Positions 47,900 through 58,264 of a stretch of 64,000 bases of DNA are shown piece by piece. The DNA is from Sediminimonas qiaohouensis DSM 21189 (GTDB taxonomy: Bacteria; Pseudomonadota; Alphaproteobacteria; Rhodobacterales; Rhodobacteraceae): contig NZ_AUIJ01000001.1 in NCBI RefSeq assembly GCF_000423645.1, forward strand, positions 248,001 through 312,000. Direction: 5' to 3'. Within the stretch, counting starts at the first letter, position 1; every line of letters begins with the position of its first letter. The notes under the pieces are model-generated. The model was not told the DNA's origin. It worked only from the letters and a program-made list of their open reading frames with translations, and made no database searches. The position numbers were made by a program, and so were the translations under genes.

Positions 47900-48436
47900 A
47901 TGAGCAGCAAAACCGTTCGCGACTACATTCGCACAATCGTCGATTTCCCGCACGAAGGGATCATGTTTCGCGACGTGACCACCCTCTTTGCCGATCCGCG
48001 CGGGTTTCGCATGGCGGTTGACCAGATGCTGCACCCCTATGCCGGACTACGCATCGACAAGGTCGTCGGCCTTGAGGCGCGCGGCTTCATCCTCGGCGGC
48101 GCGGTCGCGCACCAGTTGGGCACCGGGTTCGTCCCGATCCGCAAGAAAGGCAAGCTGCCCGGCGCCGTCATAAGCGAGGACTATACGCTCGAATACGGCG
48201 ACGCGGTGATCGAGGTGCACGACGACGCCATCGCACCGGGCGAAACCGTGCTGGTCGTCGATGACCTGCTGGCCACCGGCGGCACCGCGCAGGCCGGCAT
48301 CCGCCTGATCGAGCGGTTGGGCGGCGAGATCGTCGGCTGCGCCTTCATCATCGACCTGCCCGACCTGGGCGGGCGCGGCAAGCTCGAAGCCATGGGCATG
48401 GACGTGCACACCCTCTGCGCGTTCGAAGGGGACTAG
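47900..48436 (+). CDS. apt: Adenine phosphoribosyltransferase
   Basis: Makes AMP from adenine and PRPP. The 178 residues have [31 protein letters not shown] and the PRPP loop [18 protein letters not shown], exactly as in Apt. ATG 47900 follows agggccagg. It is functionally linked to the upstream MTA phosphorylase. Its stop TAG and the stop of the opposing FAD-oxidoreductase gene share one CTAG (48433-48436). Confidence 0.96.
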   Translation: MSSKTVRDYIRTIVDFPHEGIMFRDVTTLFADPRGFRMAVDQMLHPYAGLRIDKVVGLEARGFILGGAVAHQLGTGFVPIRKKGKLPGAVISEDYTLEYGDAVIEVHDDAIAPGETVLVVDDLLATGGTAQAGIRLIERLGGEIVGCAFIIDLPDLGGRGKLEAMGMDVHTLCAFEGD

Positions 48437-49866
48437 GCGCCGCTCCCCCCCGCCCGCTGCAAAACCGCGCCGGGGTTCATGATGCCGCGCGGGTCCAGGG
48501 CCGCTTTCAGATCACGCATCAGCGACAGCTTGACGGGATCGCCATACCGCTCCAGATCGCCCACCTTCAGGCGCCCGATGCCGTGCTCAGCGCTGACCGA
48601 TCCGCCCATCTGATGCACCAGGTCGTGTACCGTGCGTTTGATCTCGTCTCGCTCGGACACGTGATCCGCGCGGCTGCGCCCCGGCGCGGGAAACACGTTG
48701 TAATGCAGGTTGCCATCGCCCAGATGCCCGAAACAGTTGATGCGAAACGCGCCAAGCGCCGCGATCGCCGGCGCACCCTTTGTTATGAACTCGGGGATCG
48801 CGCCCAGGGGCAGCGAGATGTCGTGGCTTGAAACCGCGCCTATACGCCGGTTCGCCTCGGGGATCTGCTCGCGCAGCTCCCAGAAATCATGACGCTGCGC
48901 CTCGCTCTGCGCGATCAGCCCGTCATCGACAAGGCCAGCCTCCAGCGCCTCGGCGAACAAGGTCTCAAGCGCGCCCGCCGGGTCCAGACCGCGCGCGAGC
49001 CCCACGTCGATCAGCACCGTCCATTCCGGGGGTTCGGCAAACGGCTGGCGGATATCGGGCAACGCCTCGGCCAGGAAATCAAGACCCTGCCGATGCATCA
49101 ACTCGAACGCTGTGATGCCCTCGGCCATATGCGCCTTGGCCATGCTCAAAAGGCGCAGCGCCGCCTCGGGTCCCGCGACCACCATCAGGGCGGTGCCCTC
49201 GCCCGCTGGCCGCGGGAATAACTTCAGACTGGCCGCCGTTATCACGCCCAAACTGCCCTCGGACCCGATATAAATATCGCGCAAATCATACCCGGTGTTG
49301 TCCTTGCGCAGCCGCGACAGCCCGTTCCAGATGCGCCCGTCGGGCAATACCACCTCCAGCCCCAGACACAGATCCCGCGCATTGCCATAGCGCAGCACGT
49401 TCACCCCGCCCGCGTTGGTGGCCAGGGTGCCACCGATCCGCGCCGATCCCTTGGCGGCAATGCTCAGGGGGAACAGGCGCTCCCGCGCGGCGGCGGCATC
49501 GTGGACATCCGACAGGATCGCGCCCGCCTCGACCTCCATCACGTTTTCCTCGGGCCAGAGCCCGCGCACCGCCTGCATCCGCTCCAGCGACAGCAACAGC
49601 GGCACCGGCCCATCGGGCGAGACCTGCCCGCCGACAAGGCCGGTGCCGCCGCCATAAGGCACCACCGGGACCTGCGCCGCATAGGCATGACGCAGCACGG
49701 TCGACACCTCCTCGGCCGAGGCAGGCGCCGCGACGATCCCCGCCTGCCCGGACCACCGCGCGCGCGGCTCTTCCAGGTAATGTGCTGCCACCTCGCGCAG
49801 CGCCGCCGCCGGCAGCTCTGCGCCAAGTGCCTCGATGAAGGCCGGGGTAACAGATTTCAAAGACAT
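48433..49866 (-). CDS. FAD-linked D-2-hydroxyacid dehydrogenase (GlcD/D2HGDH type)
   Basis: About 477 residues, a PCMH-type FAD-binding N-terminal part ([55 protein letters not shown]) and a C-terminal oxidase part ending [16 protein letters not shown] and [19 protein letters not shown]. Relatives oxidise D-2-hydroxyglutarate, D-lactate or glycolate. With no glcEF neighbours, a D-2-hydroxyglutarate or D-lactate dehydrogenase is likelier than glycolate oxidase, an inference only. Confidence 0.9.
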   Translation of the reverse strand: MSLKSVTPAFIEALGAELPAAALREVAAHYLEEPRARWSGQAGIVAAPASAEEVSTVLRHAYAAQVPVVPYGGGTGLVGGQVSPDGPVPLLLSLERMQAVRGLWPEENVMEVEAGAILSDVHDAAAARERLFPLSIAAKGSARIGGTLATNAGGVNVLRYGNARDLCLGLEVVLPDGRIWNGLSRLRKDNTGYDLRDIYIGSEGSLGVITAASLKLFPRPAGEGTALMVVAGPEAALRLLSMAKAHMAEGITAFELMHRQGLDFLAEALPDIRQPFAEPPEWTVLIDVGLARGLDPAGALETLFAEALEAGLVDDGLIAQSEAQRHDFWELREQIPEANRRIGAVSSHDISLPLGAIPEFITKGAPAIAALGAFRINCFGHLGDGNLHYNVFPAPGRSRADHVSERDEIKRTVHDLVHQMGGSVSAEHGIGRLKVGDLERYGDPVKLSLMRDLKAALDPRGIMNPGAVLQRAGGSGA

Positions 49867-49920
49867 GCATAGCACTTATCACGCCAGCACCGCGCGTCCA
49901 GTGGCATCACTGCGCACGCG

Positions 49921-50733
49921 CTATCGCAGATACCTCGGGCGCAGCACATGAATTGTCGGCCGCGCCGGCAGATCGCGCAGCGACAGGGTCAGGGTGTCTT
50001 TGCCCTCGCTCCGCACGTCATAATCATCGCTCATCCCGTCCAGAAACGCCCTGAGCGTGCCATCCCCGAACCAATGCATCGGGATCACCACCGACGAGCG
50101 TAGCCGCCGCAGAACCGCCATCATGCTGACAAGGTCCAGCGTCATACCCCCATCCACCGGCGCCATCACCACGTCAAGCCGGCCAAGCGCGGCGAATTGG
50201 GCCTCATCGGGCACGTGGTGCAAATGCCCCAGATGCCCGACGCACAGGCCGGCCACCTCGAACACGAAGATGGAATTGCCGTATTTCTCCACACCTCCGC
50301 CGAAACTTCGGATATCGGTCGGCACGTTGCGGATCAGCATATCGTCGATCTCCAGATGGTGATCGGCCGCCTCGCCGGGCATATCCGACCACCCCTTCAG
50401 AACATGCTTGATCGCCGGGTCGGGATGGGCGGTGAAATGCGTGGAATGGGCATGGTTCATCGTGACGGCATCGGGGATGAAATCCACGTTGCCGATGAAC
50501 CCGGTGAAATCCGTCACCACCGAGGCGCCCGCCGGGCTCTGGATCAGGAACGACGCATGCGCCAGGTACCGGATGCGCACCGATTGATCCGGCACTGGGC
50601 TGCGAAAGCTGGCCTTGTGGACATAGGACACCCCCGGCGCGGCATCCGCGATGGCGATGCAATGGCTCGGCCGGCGCTCTTGCGCGACCGCCGCCCCCGC
50701 CAGGAAAACGAAACACAGGACAAGACGGATCAT
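49921..50733 (-). CDS. Exported MBL-fold metallohydrolase
   Basis: A 270-residue protein with signal peptide (MIRLVLCFVFLAGAAVA) and an UlaG-like metallo-beta-lactamase fold: RIRYLAHASFLIQSPAGASVVTDF is the starting block, NHAHSTHF replaces the canonical HxHxDH with an NHAHSTH form, and GHLGHLHHVPDEAQ and PMHWFGDG supply later histidines. The altered first motif means its metal chemistry is uncertain. Periplasmic by prediction. It is 55 bp downstream of the FAD-oxidoreductase start region on the same strand (reading leftwards it precedes that gene). Confidence 0.82.
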   Translation of the reverse strand: MIRLVLCFVFLAGAAVAQERRPSHCIAIADAAPGVSYVHKASFRSPVPDQSVRIRYLAHASFLIQSPAGASVVTDFTGFIGNVDFIPDAVTMNHAHSTHFTAHPDPAIKHVLKGWSDMPGEAADHHLEIDDMLIRNVPTDIRSFGGGVEKYGNSIFVFEVAGLCVGHLGHLHHVPDEAQFAALGRLDVVMAPVDGGMTLDLVSMMAVLRRLRSSVVIPMHWFGDGTLRAFLDGMSDDYDVRSEGKDTLTLSLRDLPARPTIHVLRPRYLR

Positions 50734-50797
50734 GCGCGCACCTCCCTTTACCTGCAAAGGATAGCACGGCCCCCGAAAATATCAGCCCCGAAAGGTC

Positions 50798-51382
50798 TCA
50801 GCCCGCCCCGGTGCGCCCGCGCCGATCAGGCCGCAGCGCCGCATAAAGCACATGCGTGCGCCATCGCCCGTCGATTTGCAGGTAGCTTTGCGCAACGCCC
50901 TCGTACTTGAATCCGCACCGCTCCAGCACCCCGCGCGAGGCGACGTTTTCAGGCAGGCAAGCCGCCTCGACCCGGCTCAGGTCAAGCCGGTGAAAGGCGT
51001 GGTGCACGACCGCCTCGATCGCCTCGCGCATGTAGCCCTGCCGCGCGTAGGGCTGCCCGATCCAGTAACCCAGAGTGCCCGCCTGCGCCGGGCCGCGCCG
51101 GATATTGTCCAGCGTGATCGCCCCGATCAACGTGCTGTCGCTGCGACGGATCAGGAACAGCGGCATCGCCGTACCCGCCGCCACAGACCGGCTGGCCCAG
51201 TAGACCCGGTTGGAAAACGCCTTGCGCGTGAGGTGATCACTGGCCCAGCTCGGCTCCCACGGGGTCAGGAAATCGGCGCTGTCGCGGCGCAGGGTGCTCC
51301 ACGCGAGGAAATCGGAATGCACCGGGGTGCGCAGGGTCATGCGCTCGGTCTCGATGCGCATCTTCCTCCGCATCCGCAGCAT
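50798..51382 (-). CDS. RimJ/RimL-type GNAT N-acetyltransferase
   Basis: About 194 residues of the ribosomal-protein alanine acetyltransferase type: RIETERMTLRTPVHSDFLAW, IGAITLDNIRRGPAQAGTLG, YWIGQPYARQGYMREAIEA and NVASRGVLERCGFKYEGVA. Close to RimJ of E. coli, whose target is ribosomal protein S5; here the target is not proven. ATG 51382 overlaps the stop of the M16 peptidase gene by one base (TGATG), so it is the last gene of the long cta/thrC unit. Confidence 0.9.
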   Translation of the reverse strand: MLRMRRKMRIETERMTLRTPVHSDFLAWSTLRRDSADFLTPWEPSWASDHLTRKAFSNRVYWASRSVAAGTAMPLFLIRRSDSTLIGAITLDNIRRGPAQAGTLGYWIGQPYARQGYMREAIEAVVHHAFHRLDLSRVEAACLPENVASRGVLERCGFKYEGVAQSYLQIDGRWRTHVLYAALRPDRRGRTGAG

Positions 51383-52644
51383 CAGGCCGCGCGCCGATCT
51401 TGCAGCGCCTGTTGCCCCGGCGCGCCGCTTACGGGGCCATAAAGCGCCAGCGCGGTCCGCGCCTCGGCCACCATGTGCCCTGCCATCTCGCGCACGTCGC
51501 GCACGCCCACGGCGTCGATCTCGGCGACGACCTCTTCGGGCGGCGGGATGCGCCCCTTGATCTGCAGCATCCGCGCCAGCCGCTCGGCCCGGTTCGACGG
51601 GCTTTCCAGCCCCATCAACAGCCCCGCCTTGAGCTGCGCGCGCGCGCGCGCCAGCTCAGCCTCGCTCATGTCATCGGCGGCGCGCTTCATCTCGTCCAGG
51701 GTCAAGCCCACCAACTCTCCGATCTGATCGCCGGAGGTGCCGGCATAAATCGTCATCATGCCGGTGTCGGAAAACGCGCCCGCCTGCGCGAAAATGGTAT
51801 AGCACAGCCCGCGCCGCTCGCGGATTTCCTGGAACAGGCGGCTGGACATGCCGCCCCCCAGGGCCGCTGCATACACCTGCGCCGTGTGAATGGCCGGGTC
51901 GGTGATCTTCGGCCCCTCGAACGCCAGCGCGAAATGCGCCTGCTCAAGCTGCTTTTCCACCCGCAGATCGCCCCCCTCAAAGGTTGCCGTCTCCAGCGGC
52001 GGAACGGCGGCGGGTTTCATTGCGCCGAACATGTCCTCGGCCAGGCGGACCAACTCATCGTGATCAACGGCGCCCGCGGCCGAAAGGATCATGTTGCCGG
52101 GGCTGTAGTGGCGGCTCACGAACCCGTCCAGATCCGCGCGCCCGAACCTGCGCACCGCCTCGGAGGGGCCAAGGATCGGACGGCCAAGCGCCTGCCCGGG
52201 ATAGGCGCGCTCTTGCAACCAGTCAAAGATGATATCGTCGGGCGTGTCGGCGGCCTGCCCGATTTCCTGCAAGATAACGCCGCGCTCCAGCTCGATCTCG
52301 CGCGCGTCGAACACGGAATTAAGCACGATATCCCCGATCACATCCAGCGCCAGCGGCACATCCGCCCCCAGCACCCGCGCGTAATAGGCCGTCGCCTCGC
52401 GCGAGGTATAGGCGTTCATGTAGCCGCCGACATCCTCGATCGCCTCGGCGATCTGCACCGCGCTGCGCCGCGCCGTACCCTTGAACGCCATGTGCTCAAG
52501 GAAATGCGCGACGCCGTTTTCCTCGGCCCGCTCGTGCCGCCCGCCCGACAGCACCCAAACGCCGATGGCCGCGGATTCAAGCGCGGGCATCCGTTCGGTC
52601 ACGACACGGAATCCGTTCGACAGGGTATCTATTCTGACAGTCAC
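51382..52644 (-). CDS. M16-family zinc peptidase (processing-peptidase-like)
   Basis: A 420-residue single-unit M16B peptidase similar to mitochondrial processing peptidase beta. The inverted zinc motif HFLEH is at 47-51 (NGVAHFLEHMAFKGT), with the downstream glutamate in ELERGVILQEIGQ. The natural substrates in bacteria are unknown. The start is a GTG (52644) overlapping the thrC stop in GTGA. The thrC-M16 linkage is common in alphaproteobacteria. Confidence 0.94.
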   Translation of the reverse strand: MTVRIDTLSNGFRVVTERMPALESAAIGVWVLSGGRHERAEENGVAHFLEHMAFKGTARRSAVQIAEAIEDVGGYMNAYTSREATAYYARVLGADVPLALDVIGDIVLNSVFDAREIELERGVILQEIGQAADTPDDIIFDWLQERAYPGQALGRPILGPSEAVRRFGRADLDGFVSRHYSPGNMILSAAGAVDHDELVRLAEDMFGAMKPAAVPPLETATFEGGDLRVEKQLEQAHFALAFEGPKITDPAIHTAQVYAAALGGGMSSRLFQEIRERRGLCYTIFAQAGAFSDTGMMTIYAGTSGDQIGELVGLTLDEMKRAADDMSEAELARARAQLKAGLLMGLESPSNRAERLARMLQIKGRIPPPEEVVAEIDAVGVRDVREMAGHMVAEARTALALYGPVSGAPGQQALQDRRAA

Positions 52645-54029
52645 TTCGCGATACGCTCCCGGATCAGGGTCTCAATAGCAGGCAGGTCGTTGTCAACGCG
52701 GCTGATCCGCTCGGGTAGATCGAACAGATCGGCCATGCGCGGCGGCAGTTCGGGGCGCTGGCCCATGGCCTCTTCGACCGCGTCGGGGAACTTGGCGGGA
52801 TGCGCCGTCGCCAGCGTGATCATCGGCGTCGCCTGATCGCGCAGGCGCGTCGCCACGTCCACCGCCACGGCAGAATGCGGGCACAGAACCTCGCCCGTCT
52901 GGGCATAAGTCCGACCAATCGCCCGGCGCGTTTCGTCCTCCGATGTGCGGGCGCTATCGAACACCTCGCGCAGCGCCTGCAGCGCCCCCTGGCTCACCGT
53001 GAAACCACCCTCTTTCAACGCATCCATGCTCTGCGCCACCGCCGCGCCATCTTGCCCATAGGCATAAAACAGCGCCCGCTCGAAATTCGAGCTGACCTGG
53101 ATATCCATCGACGGGCTGATCGACGGGATCACGCCATCGGGCCGGTACTCGCCCGTGCCAAGGCAGCGGTGCAAGATGTCGTTCTGGTTCGTCGCCACCA
53201 CCAACCGATCAATCGGTAGCGCCATCGACCGAGCGATGTAGCCCGCGAAGACATCGCCGAAATTGCCTGTCGGCACGGTAAAGCTGACCTTTCGGTGCGG
53301 CGCGCCCAGGCTGACGGCCGAGGTGAAGTAGTAAACCACCTGCGCCAAAACCCGGGCCCAGTTGATGCTGTTGACCCCGGCAAGGCGCACCTCGTCGCGA
53401 AAGGCGAAATCGTTGAACATGTCCTTCACGCGCGCCTGCGCATCGTCAAAATGCCCGTCGATAGCCAGGGCGTGCACGTTGTTTTCCGAGGGCGTGGTCA
53501 TCTGGCGGCGCTGCACCTCGCTGACGCGGCCATGCGGGTAAAGGATGAACACGTCAACCGCATCCAGCCCGCGAAAAGCCTCGATCGCCGCCGATCCGGT
53601 ATCGCCGCTGGTGGCGCCGACGATGGTCACGCGCTGCCCCGACCGTTTCAGCGCGGCCTCGAACAGCTGACCGATCAGTTGCATCGCGAAGTCTTTGAAG
53701 GCCAGCGTCGGCCCGTGGAACAGCTCCAGCAGGAAGTGGTTGCTGTCCAGTTGCACCAAAGGTGCGCGCGCCGCGTGGCCGAACCCGGCATAGGCCCGCG
53801 CGATGATGTCTTGCAGCTCCGCATCGGTAAAAGCGTCCCCGATGAACGGGCGCATGATGCGATAGGCGGCTTCCTCGTACCCCAGCCCGGAAAGGGCGGC
53901 GATATCGTCCTTTGACCATTGCGGCAGGGTCTCAGGCAGGTACAGGCCACCATCGCGCGCCAGCCCGGTCAGCATGGCCTCTTCAAAGTTCAGAACCGGC
54001 GCCTTGCCTCGGGTCGAGATATATTTCAC
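52641..54029 (-). CDS. thrC: Threonine synthase
   Basis: PLP enzyme converting O-phosphohomoserine to threonine. The 462 residues start (V/M)KYISTRGKAPVLNFEEAML and have the PLP lysine region FHGPTLAFKDFAMQLIG, then GATSGDTGSAAIEAF and SFTVPTGNFGDVFAGYIA. A GTG start at 54029 is chosen at the family N-terminus, overlapping the surf1 stop in GTGA; no ATG is suitable. It is placed inside the cytochrome-oxidase transcript, with M16 peptidase after it. Confidence 0.95.
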   Translation of the reverse strand: MKYISTRGKAPVLNFEEAMLTGLARDGGLYLPETLPQWSKDDIAALSGLGYEEAAYRIMRPFIGDAFTDAELQDIIARAYAGFGHAARAPLVQLDSNHFLLELFHGPTLAFKDFAMQLIGQLFEAALKRSGQRVTIVGATSGDTGSAAIEAFRGLDAVDVFILYPHGRVSEVQRRQMTTPSENNVHALAIDGHFDDAQARVKDMFNDFAFRDEVRLAGVNSINWARVLAQVVYYFTSAVSLGAPHRKVSFTVPTGNFGDVFAGYIARSMALPIDRLVVATNQNDILHRCLGTGEYRPDGVIPSISPSMDIQVSSNFERALFYAYGQDGAAVAQSMDALKEGGFTVSQGALQALREVFDSARTSEDETRRAIGRTYAQTGEVLCPHSAVAVDVATRLRDQATPMITLATAHPAKFPDAVEEAMGQRPELPPRMADLFDLPERISRVDNDLPAIETLIRERIAK

Positions 54030-54709
54030 GTTGCCTTGCCTTTCGTGGGTTGTCTGCTGCGCCACATGAACGCCGCCGTCATGACCAGCCATATCACCGC
54101 CAACGAGAACCACGTAATCGCGTATCCCAGGTGGTCATTTGGAATGGCCGATGTATTCACCGGCAGCGGCTCGACCCCGTCCACCGCCGGGATGATCCGG
54201 CGCGCGACGATTAAAACCGGCTCGGCCTCAAGGTGCGCGGCCATAGCCGGCACGTCGCGGGCGAACCAGATATTGGCGCCCGTGTCCGGGTCTGGGGTGT
54301 AGCTGTCCACTTCCTGCGGCCAGTGAAGGTTACCCTCAACCGTGATCCGCGCGCCGTCATATGCGCCCTCAACCTCGTCGGTCGGGACAAACCCCAGATC
54401 GGCCATGATACGCCGATCATCCGACAGGCGCAGCGGCGCAATGATGCGGTACCCGGCGCCGATTTCCTTGCGGCTGACCAGCACCCGCAGCGCGCCGGGC
54501 TGCAATACGCCGGTGGCCTCGACGGGGGCGTAGCGGTCGCTTTGCGGATCGGGGTTGGCGGGCAGCGCCACTGGATCGGCCGCGATGCGCGCCTCGATAT
54601 CGGCGAGGATGCCCTCTTTCCACGCCAATCGCTGCACCTGCCAAACGCCCAGCCCCACCAGCACGGCCGCACCGGCAAGACCAAAGATCAACGGGATCAG
54701 AAAGCGCAT
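54026..54709 (-). CDS. SURF1-family cytochrome oxidase assembly protein
   Basis: About 227 residues, membrane segments at both ends (FLIPLIFGLAGAAVLVGLGVWQ and YAITWFSLAVIWLVMTAAFMW) flanking a periplasmic domain, the SURF1 layout. It has the family's LGVWQVQRLAWKEG and GYRIIAPLRLSD stretches. SURF1 proteins help deliver heme a to subunit I. ATG 54709 or GTG 54712 starts it. The gene lies 120 bp after ctaE, with a strong hairpin between, and overlaps thrC by four bases. Confidence 0.92.
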   Translation of the reverse strand: MRFLIPLIFGLAGAAVLVGLGVWQVQRLAWKEGILADIEARIAADPVALPANPDPQSDRYAPVEATGVLQPGALRVLVSRKEIGAGYRIIAPLRLSDDRRIMADLGFVPTDEVEGAYDGARITVEGNLHWPQEVDSYTPDPDTGANIWFARDVPAMAAHLEAEPVLIVARRIIPAVDGVEPLPVNTSAIPNDHLGYAITWFSLAVIWLVMTAAFMWRSRQPTKGKAT

Positions 54710-54733
54710 CACGCAAGGGCCCTTTCAACGTGG

Positions 54734-54758
54734 AAGGCGCGCGAAAATCGCGCGCCTT
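54734..54758 (-). other. Strong 11-bp hairpin between ctaE and surf1
   Basis: AAGGCGCGCGA/TCGCGCGCCTT with a three-base loop; no T-run follows on the minus strand. It lies 24 bp before the surf1 start. It may be a processing or stability boundary, or an attenuator, splitting oxidase genes from surf1-thrC. Confidence 0.6.
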
Positions 54759-54831
54759 GCCTTGTTACGTCTTGACCAGTTTTTTTCAACCGCAAACAAG
54801 CCGCATCAGGGCGCTGCCCGCTGCAGATCGG

Positions 54832-55632
54832 TCAGCCGCCCCAGATATAGACCGCGGCGAACAGGAACAGCCACACAACGTCGACGAAGTGCCAGTACCA
54901 CGCAGCCGCCTCGAACCCGACATGCCGCTCGGGGGTGAAATGCCCGCGTTGCGCCCGAATCAAGCAGACCAGCAGGAAAATCGTCCCGATGATGACGTGC
55001 GCCCCGTGGAACCCCGTCGCCATGAAGAAGTTCGCGCCATAAATGTTGCCGGCAAACCCAAAGGCCGCGTGGCTGTATTCATATGCCTGAAACGCAGTGA
55101 ACAGCACACCCAGCACGATCGCCAACGCCAGACCCGCCTTCATGTCCTTGCGGTTGTTCTCATGCACCAGCGCATGGTGCGCCCAGGTCGCCGCCGCACC
55201 CGAGCACAGCAGGATCAGCGTGTTGATAAGCGGCAGGTGCCACGGATCGAACGTCTCGATCCCCGCCGGCGGCCATTGCCCGTCCTTGATCGGGCTGAGC
55301 GGCCCCATGGGATAGAGCGCATGCTTGAAAAAGCTCCAGAACCACGCCGCGAAGAACATGATCTCGGACATGATGAACAGGATGAAGCCATAGCGCAGAC
55401 CGATCCGCACCACCGGCGTATGATCGCCCTCATTCGCCTCGGCGATGACATCCGACCACCAGCCGAACATGACGTAAAGCACCCCGGCAAAGCCGATCAG
55501 GAACATCCACGGCATGCCCTCGCGCATGAACAGGACCGCCCCGAAGAGCATGATAAAACCGGCCACCGCGCCCAACAGGGGCCAGATGGAGGGGTTCAGG
55601 ATGTGGTAGTCGTGGTTTTTTTCGTGCGCCAT
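54832..55632 (-). CDS. ctaE: Cytochrome c oxidase subunit III
   Basis: A 266-residue, seven-helix subunit of the aa3-type oxidase. It starts [20 protein letters not shown] and has the conserved [37 protein letters not shown] and a C-terminal [21 protein letters not shown]. It supports proton uptake and oxidase stability. It follows ctaG by 27 bp. Subunit I (ctaD) is not in the window, as is usual for Rhodobacter-type loci. Confidence 0.97.
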   Translation of the reverse strand: MAHEKNHDYHILNPSIWPLLGAVAGFIMLFGAVLFMREGMPWMFLIGFAGVLYVMFGWWSDVIAEANEGDHTPVVRIGLRYGFILFIMSEIMFFAAWFWSFFKHALYPMGPLSPIKDGQWPPAGIETFDPWHLPLINTLILLCSGAAATWAHHALVHENNRKDMKAGLALAIVLGVLFTAFQAYEYSHAAFGFAGNIYGANFFMATGFHGAHVIIGTIFLLVCLIRAQRGHFTPERHVGFEAAAWYWHFVDVVWLFLFAAVYIWGG

Positions 55633-55659
55633 TGCGTCATTTCCCTCGTTGGAAGGTCT

Positions 55660-56238
55660 TTAGTTGAGGTTCGTCTTGCCGTCCTGCGCCAAGGCCGCCT
55701 GGGCCTCTTCGGGCAGGTCAATCTCGTAGAATGTATAAGACAGGGTGATCTGGTGAACATATTGCCCTTCGCGGTCGTCCACGATCTCGGGATCGACATA
55801 GAAGGTGACCGGCATTTCCACACGTTCGCCGGGCTGTAGAACCTGCTCGGTGAAACAAAAGCAGTCGATCTTGGTAAAGAACCCGCCCGCCTCGTATGGG
55901 GTGACGTTGTAGGCGGCCTGCCCAGCGATCGGGTGGTCCGTCGGGTTATACGCCTCGTAGAACGCCAGCCCGGTTTCCCCGATGCGGACCTCCATCTCGC
56001 GCTGCATGGGCTTGAACTCCCACGGCATGCCGCGCTCCTTGGAGCCGTCGAAGCGCACCTTGATCGTCTCGTCCAGGATCCTGTCCGAGCCCGCCTCGGC
56101 CACGCCGGTCACGCCTCCGAACCCGGTCACGCGGCAGAACCAGTCGTAAAACGGCACCGATGCCCAGGCCAGTCCCCCCATCAGCACAACAACCCCGACC
56201 AGTTGCACCACGGTTTTTTGCTGCTTATCCATTGCCAT
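55660..56238 (-). CDS. ctaG: Cytochrome oxidase copper chaperone CtaG/Cox11
   Basis: A 192-residue membrane-anchored protein that inserts CuB into subunit I. One N-terminal membrane helix ([22 protein letters not shown], two blocks), then a periplasmic beta domain with the copper motif CFCF at residues 126-129 ([10 protein letters not shown]). The start (ATG 56238, or 56232) lies inside the preceding small gene, a 14-base overlap. Confidence 0.96.
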   Translation of the reverse strand: MAMDKQQKTVVQLVGVVVLMGGLAWASVPFYDWFCRVTGFGGVTGVAEAGSDRILDETIKVRFDGSKERGMPWEFKPMQREMEVRIGETGLAFYEAYNPTDHPIAGQAAYNVTPYEAGGFFTKIDCFCFTEQVLQPGERVEMPVTFYVDPEIVDDREGQYVHQITLSYTFYEIDLPEEAQAALAQDGKTNLN

Positions 56239-56407
56239 CTGCGCTCGCTCCCACTTCTTCGGAACTCGGCATTTGCATGTCTCCGCGCGTCACCTTGACC
56301 ACTGTCAGGCCAAAGACCAGGACGATGAACCCCGCCAGCACCAGGCCGACGCCGATATTCCGGCCGCTCCGGCGCTTGTGCAGCTCATGTTCCTCCCGAA
56401 AACTCAT
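56225..56407 (-). CDS. Small membrane protein of the cta operon (CoxF-like)
   Basis: Sixty residues: a charged N-terminus ([17 protein letters not shown]), one membrane helix ([20 protein letters not shown]) and a polar tail. Short proteins like this commonly sit between ctaB and ctaG in Rhodobacterales and are presumed to aid oxidase assembly. ATG 56407 overlaps the ctaB stop by one base (TGATG), and its end overlaps ctaG by 14 bases, so translation is tightly coupled. Confidence 0.85.
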   Translation of the reverse strand: MSFREEHELHKRRSGRNIGVGLVLAGFIVLVFGLTVVKVTRGDMQMPSSEEVGASADGNG

Positions 56408-57345
56408 CACCATCCCCCAAGCCCTAGCGGCGCCAGTGCCGCCTCGGCCAGTATCGCGCCGAAATGCGCGAACAGATACAGTAGCGACAGCGCGAAGAAC
56501 CGCTTTTCGACGCGGTATTTGTCCGCCTGCGCCTGCGCCTCGTCCCGGCGCCAGATGTCGAACGCGCCTTTCAGGAACAGCGCGTTCAGCACCACCGCCA
56601 CGCTCAGGTAGATCGGCCCGCCGATCGCGGTGAACGCCGTTCCCACGGCAACGGGAGCCAGCAGAATGGTGTATGCCAGCACATGGCGCCGCGTCACGCG
56701 GCGGCCGTGCGTCACCGTCAGCATCGGCACACCGGCATTCTCGTAGTCCGAATTCATGAACAGGCACAGCGCCCAGAAATGCGGCGGCGTCCACATGAAG
56801 ATCAGCGCGAACATCAGCACCGATTCAAGGCTGACACCGCCGGTGGCCACGGCCCATCCGATCATCGGCGGGAACGCCCCCGCCGCGCCGCCGATCACTA
56901 TGTTCTGCGGCGTCCACCGCTTGAGCCACATCGTATAGACGACCGCGTAGAAAAAGATCGTGAAGGCCAGCAGCCCCGCCGCAACGAAATTCGATGCCAG
57001 CGCCAGCATCACCACCGCCATCCCCGACAACGCCGCGCCGATGGCCAGCGCCTCTTGCGCGGTGACAAGGCCGGCGGGAACGGGGCGCTGCGCCGTGCGC
57101 TTCATCACCGCATCGATATCCGCGTCCCACCACATGTTCAGGGCGCCGGACGCGCCCGCCCCCACGGCAATGAACAGCACGGACGCCAGCGCAACAACCG
57201 GATGCACGGCCACCGGCGCCGCCAACAACCCGACCGCCGCCGTGAACACGACAAGCGACATGACACGCGGCTTGAGCAGGGCGACATAATCGCCGAACCC
57301 GGCCTCTCCGGTCTGTGCCTGGGTATTGAAACTGGTATCGCTCAT
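56407..57345 (-). CDS. ctaB: Protoheme IX farnesyltransferase (heme o synthase)
   Basis: Attaches a farnesyl group to heme b, giving heme o on the way to heme a. The 312 residues form a UbiA-type multi-helix protein with the aspartate-rich substrate site [20 protein letters not shown] and the second loop after [18 protein letters not shown] 57345 is the conserved position. It follows ctaC by 76 bp. Confidence 0.96.
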   Translation of the reverse strand: MSDTSFNTQAQTGEAGFGDYVALLKPRVMSLVVFTAAVGLLAAPVAVHPVVALASVLFIAVGAGASGALNMWWDADIDAVMKRTAQRPVPAGLVTAQEALAIGAALSGMAVVMLALASNFVAAGLLAFTIFFYAVVYTMWLKRWTPQNIVIGGAAGAFPPMIGWAVATGGVSLESVLMFALIFMWTPPHFWALCLFMNSDYENAGVPMLTVTHGRRVTRRHVLAYTILLAPVAVGTAFTAIGGPIYLSVAVVLNALFLKGAFDIWRRDEAQAQADKYRVEKRFFALSLLYLFAHFGAILAEAALAPLGLGGW

Positions 57346-57421
57346 CTGTGTCTCCGCGGCCGGCTCACGTAGGTGTGCACCGGCCAGATCTGCTCATGAC
57401 GCGCGTTGCGCGGGCGGCGGC

Positions 57422-58264
57422 TCACTCGGCCGAGGCCACCTCGACATCGCGCGGCGTGCCGGCGTATTCCTCGATCGCACCGTCAAGCCATTTGTCATAC
57501 TCTTCCTGGCTGACAACCTTGACCGTGATCGGCATGTAGGCGTGATCCTTGCCGCACAACTGCGAGCATTGCCCGAAATAGACGCCTTCCTTCTCGGGTT
57601 TGAACCAAAGCTGCGCCAGGCGTCCGGGAACGGCATCCTGTTTCACGCCGAACGCGGGGATCGTCCAGCTATGGATCACGTCCGCGCCGGTGACCCGCAT
57701 CACGACGGTCTTGCCAACCGGCACCACCACCGCGGTATCGGTCGCCAGCAGGTACTCATCCGGGTTGTAGCCATGCTCGGCCAGCGCGTCCTTACCCAGC
57801 ATGAAGCTTTCGAACCCGAAATCGTGATCGGTATACTCGTAGCCCCAGAACCACTGATACCCGGTCACCTTGATGTTGATGTCACCCTCCGGGAATTCCT
57901 GCTGCTTGAACAGCACCGGCAGGCTGAAGGCGCCGATGAACACCAGGATCACGATCGGAACGATGGTCCACGCAACCTCGAGCGGCGAATTGTGCGTGAA
58001 GCTGGCCGGCGACGGGTTGGCGCGCTTGTTGTAGCGCATGATCGCGTACAGCAGCAATGCGCAGACAAACAGCGTGATCACGGCGATGATCACCAGGATC
58101 ATCCCATCCAGCCACTGAAGGTCACGCGCAAGTTCCGTGGCGGCGGGCTGAAACCCCATCCCGCCCTGCTTGGGCTCACCAATGATCTGCAAGTTGTCCT
58201 GCGCAAAGACAGGACCGGCAATAAAGGCCGCCAAAGTGGCCACGAGGCTGAAGATAGGTCGCAT
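57422..58264 (-). CDS. ctaC: Cytochrome c oxidase subunit II
   Basis: A 280-residue precursor: signal peptide ([17 protein letters not shown]), two membrane helices (about 50-75 and 92-115), then the CuA cupredoxin domain. The CuA ligands show in [17 protein letters not shown] (C-x3-C-x3-H-x2-M) with the earlier histidine in [12 protein letters not shown]. First gene of ctaC-ctaB-small-ctaG-ctaE. An FNR-type box lies in the gap shared with tldD, about 150 bp upstream. Confidence 0.97.
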   Translation of the reverse strand: MRPIFSLVATLAAFIAGPVFAQDNLQIIGEPKQGGMGFQPAATELARDLQWLDGMILVIIAVITLFVCALLLYAIMRYNKRANPSPASFTHNSPLEVAWTIVPIVILVFIGAFSLPVLFKQQEFPEGDINIKVTGYQWFWGYEYTDHDFGFESFMLGKDALAEHGYNPDEYLLATDTAVVVPVGKTVVMRVTGADVIHSWTIPAFGVKQDAVPGRLAQLWFKPEKEGVYFGQCSQLCGKDHAYMPITVKVVSQEEYDKWLDGAIEEYAGTPRDVEVASAE

